Assembly: GCA_948470335.1 (NCBI GenBank)
Contig: CAOKOL010000019.1
Location: 1-64,000 of the forward strand
DNA length: 64,000 nucleotides
DNA from: an uncultured Lachnospiraceae bacterium
GTDB taxonomy: Bacteria > Bacillota > Clostridia > Lachnospirales > Lachnospiraceae
Direction: 5' to 3'
The notes under the pieces are model-generated. The model did not search any database, was not told where the DNA came from, and saw only the letters and a list, made by a program, of their open reading frames with translations. Position numbers and translations under genes: made by a program. This document shows positions 54,099-61,451 of the stretch, piece after piece; position 1 is the stretch's first letter; every line of letters starts with the position of its first letter.

Positions 54099-56214
54099 AG
54101 GGGAAAGGCCCCGCTTTCTTGTATTTGCCGGGACGGTGGAAGGGCGGACTCTGGCCGGGGAGCTGGCTTTGGCCGGGTGTCCGGTTACGATTTCCGTAGC
54201 CACGGAGTACGGGGAAAGGATCCTGGAGGAACAGCCGGGGCTGACCGTTCACGCAGGCAGGATGACGGCGGAGGAAATGGCTTCTTTTATGGAGGATATG
54301 AAGGAAAACGCCGGGGAAACGGGCGGCAGGCTCTGTCAGGTGGTGGACGCCACCCATCCTTACGCCGCCGCCGTGTCGGAGAATATCCGGGCGGCCTGCA
54401 AAACGGCCGGACTTCCCTGCCTGCGGCTTCTGCGGGAATCGGAACAGGCGGAGGGTCCGGAAGACTGTGTGTTCGTATCTTCCGCCGGGGAGGCGGCGGA
54501 TTTTCTGAAAAATACGGAAGGAAATGTGCTGCTGACCACAGGAAGCAAGGAGCTGGCGGTTTTTACCGGGATTCCCGGCTATCAGACCAGGTTGTTTCCG
54601 CGGGTGCTGTCCACGGCGGAGTCGGTGCTGTCCTGTACAAAGCTGGGCTTTGAAGGGAAAAATCTGATCTGTATGCAGGGGCCTTTCAGCGAGGAGCTGA
54701 ATACGGCTATGCTGAGACAGATTGACGCCGCCTGGATGGTGACGAAAGAGACGGGGAAAAGCGGCGGTTTTGGAGAAAAGCTGTCTGCCGCCAGAAAAGC
54801 CGGTGTGAAGGTGATTGTAATCGGGCGGCCCGTAAAAGAAGAAGGATACGGCCTCCGGGAGATCAGGAACATATTGGAAGAACGATATTCGCTGAAACTG
54901 GGAAAACAGGAGGAGCGTATCGGGGCCGAAAAAAATAGATGCGGCGGCGCCGGTCAAGACAAAGCGGCAGCCCTCCGGGAACCGGGGAAAACACAGATTA
55001 CGCTGGCGGGAATCGGCATGGGCGCGTATCAGAATATGACCGTGGAAGTGGCGGAGGCGGTCCGGGAAGCGGATGCGGTTCTGGGCGCCTCCCGTATGGT
55101 GGAATTTGCCCGTACGCTGGGCAAGCCGGTCTACTGTGCCTATAAAGACGACGAGCTGAAAGCTTACATAGACGCCCATCCCGAATACCGGAAGGTGGTG
55201 ATTCTGCTCTCCGGCGACATCGGTTTTTACAGCGGGGCGAAAAAGCTGCGTCAGCGTCTGACGGATGCGGCGTATCCGGTGCGGATGCTGTCCGGCATTT
55301 CCTCGGTGGTCTATTTCTGCGGAAAGCTGGGCACCTCCTGGGAGGATGTGAAGCTGTTAAGCCTGCACGGGAAAGAAGAAAATATCATCGGCGCAGTGGC
55401 GGGACATCAAAAGGTTTTTGCCCTGATCGGGGGGAAAGACGGCGTAAACCGGCTGTGCCGCCAGTTTATGGAGTACGGCCTGTCGGATATCCGGCTCCAT
55501 GTGGGCGAACGCCTGTCCTATCCGGAGGAACGGATAACATCTGGAAAGCCCGCGGAACTGGAAGGAGAATCCTTCGACGGTCTCTGCGTGATTCTGGCGG
55601 AGAATCCCGATGCGGGGAAGCTGCCTGTCACCCACGGCCTGCCGGACGAACTGTTTCTCCGGGATAAGGTGCCCATGACCAAAAGCGAGGTCAGAAGCAT
55701 TTCCCTGTCCAGGCTGCAGTTACGGCCGGATTCCGTGATCTATGACGTGGGGGCCGGCACCGGCTCCGTCTCCGTGGAGATGGCTTTGCAGGCAGCGGAG
55801 GGCATGGTATATGCCATTGAGAAAAACGAGACGGCGGCGGAACTGATTGAGAAAAACAAACGGGTGTTCCGTACGGCCAATATTCAGGTAATCAGAGGGC
55901 TGGCCCCGGAGGCTATGGAGGAGCTTCCCGTTCCCACACACGCTTTTATCGGCGGATCTTCCGGCAATCTGCGGGAGATTATGGACTGTCTGCTCCGGAA
56001 AAATCCCGAATGCCGGATCGTAATCAACACCATCGCCCTGGAATCCATCGCCGAGACGCTGGATTGTGTGAAAGCCCTTCCGGTGACGGAGGTGGAGATC
56101 GCCGGCGTCAGCGTGGCCAGGTCAAAGACACTGGGCAGATATCATATGATGATGGGGCAGAATCCGGTCTATATCATTTCCTGCAAAGGAGGAACGGCCC
56201 ATGAAGATGCCTAG
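54091..56214 (+). CDS. Triple fusion CbiJ-CbiE-CbiT
   Basis: This 707-residue protein joins three enzymes. Residues about 8-270 are precorrin-6A reductase CbiJ/CobK (FLVFAGTVEGRTLAGELALA, VDATHPYAAAVSENIRAACK, GPFSEELNTAMLRQ). Residues about 305-515 are the CbiE C5-methyltransferase (ITLAGIGMGAYQNMTVEVAE, ILLSGDIGFYSGAKKLRQRL). Residues about 535-700 are the CbiT C15-methyltransferase/decarboxylase (LRPDSVIYDVGAGTGSVSVE, HAFIGGSSGNLREIMD). A charged linker of about 35 residues joins CbiJ to CbiE. CbiE-CbiT fusions (CobL) are common; adding CbiJ makes one chain for three consecutive ring modifications. It overlaps cbiH by eight bases and cbiA by 14. Confidence 0.93.
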   Translation: MNKGERPRFLVFAGTVEGRTLAGELALAGCPVTISVATEYGERILEEQPGLTVHAGRMTAEEMASFMEDMKENAGETGGRLCQVVDATHPYAAAVSENIRAACKTAGLPCLRLLRESEQAEGPEDCVFVSSAGEAADFLKNTEGNVLLTTGSKELAVFTGIPGYQTRLFPRVLSTAESVLSCTKLGFEGKNLICMQGPFSEELNTAMLRQIDAAWMVTKETGKSGGFGEKLSAARKAGVKVIVIGRPVKEEGYGLREIRNILEERYSLKLGKQEERIGAEKNRCGGAGQDKAAALREPGKTQITLAGIGMGAYQNMTVEVAEAVREADAVLGASRMVEFARTLGKPVYCAYKDDELKAYIDAHPEYRKVVILLSGDIGFYSGAKKLRQRLTDAAYPVRMLSGISSVVYFCGKLGTSWEDVKLLSLHGKEENIIGAVAGHQKVFALIGGKDGVNRLCRQFMEYGLSDIRLHVGERLSYPEERITSGKPAELEGESFDGLCVILAENPDAGKLPVTHGLPDELFLRDKVPMTKSEVRSISLSRLQLRPDSVIYDVGAGTGSVSVEMALQAAEGMVYAIEKNETAAELIEKNKRVFRTANIQVIRGLAPEAMEELPVPTHAFIGGSSGNLREIMDCLLRKNPECRIVINTIALESIAETLDCVKALPVTEVEIAGVSVARSKTLGRYHMMMGQNPVYIISCKGGTAHEDA

Positions 56215-57628
56215 ATTTCTTTTGGGGGCCGCCGCCAGCGGAAGCGGAAAAACCATGATTACCTGCGGGATTCTCCAGGCGCTGGTAAACCGGGGGCTTA
56301 AAGTGTCTTCGTTTAAATGCGGGCCGGACTATATCGATCCCATGTTTCATACCACGGTGATCGGCACCCGGTCAAGGAATCTGGATACGTTTTTCACCGG
56401 GGAAAATCTGACCAATTACCTGTTCGCGAAAAATGCTTCCGGCACGGATATTTCCGTGATGGAAGGGGTCATGGGCTATTATGACGGCCTGGGCGGCATT
56501 TCCGCCGAGGCCAGCGCCTACGACCTGGCCAGAGTGACCAAAACCCCTGCCGTGCTGATCGTCAATACCAAGGGCATGAGCCTGTCGGTGCTGGCTCAGA
56601 TCAAGGGATTTCTGGAATATCGGGAGGACAGCCAGATTCAGGGCGTGATTCTGAATCAGATCTCCCCGATGATTTATCAGGAGGTTCGCCGGTTAATCGA
56701 AGAACAGCTTCCGGTAACGGTGTACGGCTATGTGCCGGTGATCAGAGACTTTGTGCTGGAAAGCAGGCATCTGGGGCTGGTAATGCCGGAGGAAGTGGAA
56801 GGTCTGAGCCGGAAGGTGAAAGGGCTGGCCTCCGTGATGGAGGAAACCATTGATCTGGACGGCCTGATCCGGCTGGCGCGGACGGCGCCGGAGCCGGTAT
56901 ATACGAAGCCGGAAATACCAGGGGTATCTGACACTGACCGGGAACCGCGGACAGATCAGGCGTCTTGTGAAAAAGCGGCGGTTACGGTCGCCGTGGCCAG
57001 GGACAGCGCTTTTTGTTTTTATTATCAGGACAATCTGGATTTGCTTGCGCAGATGGGGGCGGAGCTTGTGGAGTTCTCTCCCATAAAGGACAGCCGTCTG
57101 CCGGAAAATGCCGACGGCCTGCTTCTGGGCGGCGGCTATCCCGAATTGTTTGCCAGAGAGCTGAGTGAAAATACTTCCATGCTGGAAAGCATCCGGCAGG
57201 CGGTCGGCCGGGGAATGCCGGTGATGGCGGAATGCGGCGGATTTATGTATCTTCATAAACGGATGGAAGGCATGGACGGCGTCAGCTATCCCATGGCGGG
57301 GGTGATCGACGCGGAAGCATATCGGACGGAGAAGCTGGGACGGTTCGGATATATAGAGCTGACTGCTGTTGAAAATCAGATGGCAGGAGCGGCGGGAGAG
57401 ACTGTGCGGGGCCATGAGTTCCACTATTTTGACAGTACGGACTGCGGCAGCAGTTTCCTGGCCGGAAAACCGCTGCGGAAAAGGAGCTGGAATTGTATTC
57501 ATGGAACAGATACGATGACAGTGGGATTTCCTCACCTTTATTATTATTCGAATATACATGTGCCGCTGCGGTTTATCCGAAAATGCGGGGCATACGGAAA
57601 AAATAACAACAGAGGAACAAAAACATGA
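56201..57628 (+). CDS. cbiA: Cobyrinate a,c-diamide synthase
   Basis: CbiA/CobB amidates the a and c side chains of cobyrinate using glutamine and ATP. The 475-residue protein has the ATP loop LGAAASGSGKTMITCGILQA and CGPDYIDPMFH. The C-terminal glutaminase domain shows LLLGGGYPELFARELSEN and the catalytic Cys in MAECGGFMYLHKRM, with a late His in RGHEFHY. AAAGGAGG precedes the ATG inside the end of the fusion gene. Confidence 0.95.
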   Translation: MKMPRFLLGAAASGSGKTMITCGILQALVNRGLKVSSFKCGPDYIDPMFHTTVIGTRSRNLDTFFTGENLTNYLFAKNASGTDISVMEGVMGYYDGLGGISAEASAYDLARVTKTPAVLIVNTKGMSLSVLAQIKGFLEYREDSQIQGVILNQISPMIYQEVRRLIEEQLPVTVYGYVPVIRDFVLESRHLGLVMPEEVEGLSRKVKGLASVMEETIDLDGLIRLARTAPEPVYTKPEIPGVSDTDREPRTDQASCEKAAVTVAVARDSAFCFYYQDNLDLLAQMGAELVEFSPIKDSRLPENADGLLLGGGYPELFARELSENTSMLESIRQAVGRGMPVMAECGGFMYLHKRMEGMDGVSYPMAGVIDAEAYRTEKLGRFGYIELTAVENQMAGAAGETVRGHEFHYFDSTDCGSSFLAGKPLRKRSWNCIHGTDTMTVGFPHLYYYSNIHVPLRFIRKCGAYGKNNNRGTKT

Positions 57629-58683
57629 TGAACTTGAAACAGGCTTTGGAAGCCATCAGGCCTTTGGATGAGCAGGCAATCCTTCTCTGCAAAGAGCGGT
57701 GGGACAGTATCGGGAAGCCGCTGTACAGTCTGGGCAAGCTGGAGACGGAGACAGCCCGGATTGCGGGGATGTTCGGTACCGGCGATGTCAGGCTGGATAA
57801 AAAAGCGCTGGTGATTATGTGCGCCGACCACGGCGTACTGGAAGAAGGGGTCAGCCAGTCGCCGGTGGAGGTAACGGCTATTGTGGCGGAAAATTTCATG
57901 ACCATGGAGGCCAGCGCCAGCATTATGGCCCGGCGGGCCGGCGTGGACGTGTTTCCCGTGGATATCGGCGTGGCTCAGGATACGAAGATTATCAACCGGA
58001 AGATTGCCTATGGCACCAATAACATGGCAAAGGGCTGTGCCATGACCAGGGAGCAGGCCGTAAAAGGAATCGAAGTGGGCATTCAGATGGTGGAGGAGCT
58101 GAAACAGAAAGGCTATCGGATCATCTGTACCGGAGAGATGGGCGTGGGCAATACCACGGCCACCAGCGCCATGGCCGCCGTGATGTTAAACGAGTCGGCG
58201 GAGACGGTGACGGGCAGAGGCTCCGGCCTGACGGACCAGGGGCTGGAGAAAAAGATTCAGGTCATTAAAAAAGTGCTGGATTTTCACAATGGCAGTATGG
58301 ACAAAGAGGACCCGATTGATATTCTCAGCCATGTGGGAGGATATGAGATCGCCGGAATGGCCGGCCTGTATATCGGCGGAGCGGCCTGCGGCCTGCCCGT
58401 GGTGGTGGACGGTGTGATTTCGGCGGTGGCCGCCCTTACGGCCGTGCGGATTGATCCGCGGGTGAAGGACTATATCATGCCTTCCCATGTGTCGAAGGAG
58501 CCGGCGGGGCATTTGCTGCTGGAGGCCCTTGATATGACGCCCTTTCTCACCTGCGGCATGCATCTGGGAGAGGGCAGCGGCGGCCTGATGCTGATGCCGC
58601 TGTTTGATATGGCGCTGGCGGTGTATAACAGTATGGGAACTTTTGAGGATATCAATATTGATGCCTATGAGCCGTATCAGTAA
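57625..58683 (+). CDS. cobT: Nicotinate-nucleotide-dimethylbenzimidazole phosphoribosyltransferase
   Basis: CobT makes the alpha-ribazole phosphate of the lower ligand. The 352-residue protein has ADHGVLEEGVSQSPVEVTAI, GEMGVGNTTATSAMAAVML, FHLTCGMHLGEGSGG-like C-terminal block and the catalytic Glu near its end (LGEGSGGLML). It overlaps the cbiA stop (ATGA) and is the last gene of the operon here. Confidence 0.94.
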   Translation: MMNLKQALEAIRPLDEQAILLCKERWDSIGKPLYSLGKLETETARIAGMFGTGDVRLDKKALVIMCADHGVLEEGVSQSPVEVTAIVAENFMTMEASASIMARRAGVDVFPVDIGVAQDTKIINRKIAYGTNNMAKGCAMTREQAVKGIEVGIQMVEELKQKGYRIICTGEMGVGNTTATSAMAAVMLNESAETVTGRGSGLTDQGLEKKIQVIKKVLDFHNGSMDKEDPIDILSHVGGYEIAGMAGLYIGGAACGLPVVVDGVISAVAALTAVRIDPRVKDYIMPSHVSKEPAGHLLLEALDMTPFLTCGMHLGEGSGGLMLMPLFDMALAVYNSMGTFEDINIDAYEPYQ

Positions 58684-58731
58684 AGATAGGAAGATGCAAT
58701 TTTTAAAACAGGTAAAATACGGGAAACAGGA

Positions 58732-58862
58732 TTGACTATCAATGAGACAGGGCTTATAATAGATTCGATACATAAGAATCACATTTTTCGGGAGATATGC
58801 AGGGAGTAAAACAGCAGTGCCAGACCTGTTCCCGAAAAACGTAGAAAGGATTTGTTGATACC
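58732..58862 (+). promoter_or_regulatory. Promoter and leader hairpin of the lipoprotein gene
   Basis: TTGACT at 58732-58737 and TATAAT at 58755-58760 (17-base spacer) form a near-ideal promoter. The leader holds a long-range stem TTTTTCGGGA/TCCCGAAAAA (about 58783-58841), followed by AGAAAGGA before the ATG. Confidence 0.75.
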
Positions 58863-60308
58863 ATGAAAAAACTTTTATCATTTGTCCTCATGGCAGCTCT
58901 GGTGCTGAGCATTACTGCCTGCGGCAAAAAGGCGGAGGTGAGCGAAACGCTTGCTTCGGAAGCTCCCTCCACGGAGGAATCCACACAGGAAAGTTCCACC
59001 GCCCCGGAGACTGCTTCTGTCTCGGAGACCACATCTGTTCCGGAGACCACCTCTGTCCCGGAGACTACATCCGCCCCGGAACCCTCTTACCGGCTGAACG
59101 AAGCATCGGCTTTCCGCGGAGGAATGGCCTATGTCGCCTTTTATGACGAAACCGCCCAGAAGAGCTACTGCGGAGTCATCGACACCAAGGGAACGCTTCA
59201 GGCCTACTTTGAGGGCAGCGCTAACTATAATGACCAAAGCAATAACGGTTATTTGAGCATCCGGAAGGACAAGAATTACTATGTGATCGCTCCGGACGGG
59301 AATGTTACCACCTATGAGACAACGGAGGACAGCAAAGTTTATGAAGTTTATGACAGCTATGTGATCCTCCAGGAGCACAAGGCCGGTTTCAGTGAAGTGG
59401 AGTGGATCTACCATATCTATGACGGCTCCGGTAAGGAGTTGACTTCCTATTCCGCCGGAGAACGGGAGATTTCTTCAATATTCTATGCGGGAGAGGGGAT
59501 ATTCCTCTTTAGGCCCAGTAGCCGCGAATTAACCGAGGAGCAGAAAACCGAACAGGCGTCCTATGGATATTCCCAGGAGTACTGGGATGTTTATTTTGCC
59601 CAGTCCGATACCTGGCTGAAAGATCAGCTTATTACAAACGGCAACTATGCGTTCGAAAAATATTCCTGCAAGGACGGCGTGTTTATGTTCCGGGGATCCT
59701 CACAGGAGGGCAGCAACAACACCCACAAGGGCGAGTTTACCTATGCGGATGCCAAAGGCGAGGTCAAAACTTTTACTGTGCCGGAAGAGATCGGCCAGAG
59801 GCCTTATTTTATCAGTCATAAGAACGGCGCTATGCTTTTTGCTGACACCGACAATAATTTCAAAAGCATTTACCGCTATGATGTGGCGGATGACAAATGG
59901 ACCAGTTACGAAGGAGAGTATGTCGAAAATATGGAAAGACCATCTTCTTATCCTTTTCCTGGAGTGGACGGAAAAACCGCCGCTATCCGTTTGAAGGGTG
60001 CGGATAACAAGGCTTACACCATGATTCTGGATGAGAATATGAAGGATGTCCTGGATTCGCCCATTTTCGGCTATCCCGTTGCCATGGAGGACGGCGTGCT
60101 GTATCTGGGGGATCCGGATAATAGCTCCGTTATCTACTGCTATGACCTGAAAGGAAAGAAGCTGGCGGAAATCTCTGCGGATACTTCCCGAAACTGGTAT
60201 GAGGACGGGATCATCCTCGACAAGGAGAAACAGTTCCTGAAAACCGATGGTACCCCCGCCTTTGAGATCGACTACTCCAAAGGCAAGCTGGTTACCTTGC
60301 CCGAATAA
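58863..60308 (+). CDS. Lipoprotein of unknown function, beta-propeller-like
   Basis: The 481-residue protein has a lipoprotein signal ending VLSITACG and a low-complexity linker with repeated ETTSVP units (about 50-75). The body is rich in short beta strands with recurring turns such as YVIAPDGNVTTYET, IYDGSGKELTSY and YCYDLKGKKLAEI, suggesting a propeller or WG-repeat-like fold. I recognise no family. It has its own promoter and a terminator at 60346-60392. Confidence 0.7.
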   Translation: MKKLLSFVLMAALVLSITACGKKAEVSETLASEAPSTEESTQESSTAPETASVSETTSVPETTSVPETTSAPEPSYRLNEASAFRGGMAYVAFYDETAQKSYCGVIDTKGTLQAYFEGSANYNDQSNNGYLSIRKDKNYYVIAPDGNVTTYETTEDSKVYEVYDSYVILQEHKAGFSEVEWIYHIYDGSGKELTSYSAGEREISSIFYAGEGIFLFRPSSRELTEEQKTEQASYGYSQEYWDVYFAQSDTWLKDQLITNGNYAFEKYSCKDGVFMFRGSSQEGSNNTHKGEFTYADAKGEVKTFTVPEEIGQRPYFISHKNGAMLFADTDNNFKSIYRYDVADDKWTSYEGEYVENMERPSSYPFPGVDGKTAAIRLKGADNKAYTMILDENMKDVLDSPIFGYPVAMEDGVLYLGDPDNSSVIYCYDLKGKKLAEISADTSRNWYEDGIILDKEKQFLKTDGTPAFEIDYSKGKLVTLPE

Positions 60309-60345
60309 AGAAAAGAGGCTCTTGTCGCAAAAGGTTCCGGGATTT

Positions 60346-60392
60346 AAAAGCCCCTGCGATCTGTAATCTGTACAGACCGCAGGGGCTTTTTT
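60346..60392. terminator. Shared bidirectional terminator
   Basis: AAAAGCCCCTGCG pairs with CGCAGGGGCTTTT and has T-runs for both strands. It lies between the convergent lipoprotein and DHH genes. Confidence 0.85.
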
Positions 60393-60445
60393 CATTCCCT
60401 ATGCTTGGCTCAGGGCCTGTTTTGGAGTTTTTTGCCGACGCTTAT

Positions 60446-61417
60446 TTACATCTTCGACAGGGTGTCCAGGAACATATTCCGGATTGCGTCTTCCGGGAAC
60501 CGTCCCAGCTCTCCGAGCCGGGATCTGGGGATGAAACCTCCGCCCATCGTGGCGTGGCCGCCTCCATTGCCGATGTCCTGCAATGTCCGGTGAAGAATCT
60601 CCCCGGCGTTGACCTTCGGGTCCTCGGAGCGGACTGACAGCTTTACCCCGTCTTCCCGGAAGGAGAACACAACCGCTACCTCTACCTCGATCAGGGACAG
60701 AATGAAATCTGACAGGATCGCGATCAGGGCGTCCGGACAGGAAAAGGAAATACAGGAAAAGCCGACTTTATCATAAATCTGGATACTTTCAATGGCTTCC
60801 CCGTAAGCTTTCAGGTCGGCAAATTCCATGTTGTTCCGTTCCAAAGCGGCCAGCTTTTCCTGATCGCAGTAAGGGAACAGAAACCCGAACATTCGAATGT
60901 CCAGCTCCGTGACCCCCCGGGTAAATTGCAGGGTGTCCATTTTCAGCCCGTAAAGCAGCGCGGTGGCCACATCTTTCCCCGGCGTCTTTCCCAGCAGGGC
61001 GTAATACTCTGCAATGAGAGTGGCGCAGGCTCCGGTAATGCGGACATCCTGATACCGGTATTCGATGGGAATAAAGGTAGGGTGATGGTCGATACAGGCG
61101 ACCTCGTCCCCCACAAAATCTGTTACGTTTCCCGCGTGCTTTTGGGTATCCACACAGATAATCGGATCAGTCTCCTTCATATCCGCGATAAGGCTCTCAT
61201 AAGGAAACAGTTGAATCTGAAAGGTGTCCAGCATTTTGGACGAGCTCAGCTTGTCAATTCGTCCGTCATAACAGAGGATGGATGTTATGCCGTATTCCTC
61301 CAACAGTTTCTGCAGGCCAAAGGCGGTGGCGATGGCGTCCGGATCCGGAAAATTGTGGGTTTGGATGTAAACGGAATGGCCTTGACACAGCTCGATGAGA
61401 TCGGTTATTTTGCTCAT
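60446..61417 (-). CDS. DHH/DHHA1 family phosphoesterase
   Basis: The 323-residue protein has the DHH metal motifs (HNFPDPDAIATAFGL, VDTQ, IDHHP) and a C-terminal DHHA1 block GNGGGHATMGGGF, as in NrnA-like enzymes that split nanoRNA, pAp or cyclic dinucleotide products. AGGAGG precedes the ATG. It starts 34 bases after the end of the large KAP-like gene, so the two are probably co-transcribed, which is not a usual neighbourhood for NrnA. Confidence 0.88.
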   Translation of the reverse strand: MSKITDLIELCQGHSVYIQTHNFPDPDAIATAFGLQKLLEEYGITSILCYDGRIDKLSSSKMLDTFQIQLFPYESLIADMKETDPIICVDTQKHAGNVTDFVGDEVACIDHHPTFIPIEYRYQDVRITGACATLIAEYYALLGKTPGKDVATALLYGLKMDTLQFTRGVTELDIRMFGFLFPYCDQEKLAALERNNMEFADLKAYGEAIESIQIYDKVGFSCISFSCPDALIAILSDFILSLIEVEVAVVFSFREDGVKLSVRSEDPKVNAGEILHRTLQDIGNGGGHATMGGGFIPRSRLGELGRFPEDAIRNMFLDTLSKM

Positions 61418-61451
61418 AGCTTGGGTTTCCTCCTAAATGGTTTGATTAGAT

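Noticed and set aside
54028..55179. 383-codon minus-strand frame inside the cobalamin operon
   Set aside because: Antisense shadow of cbiH and the CbiJ part of the fusion; His/Arg/Pro-rich with no domain.
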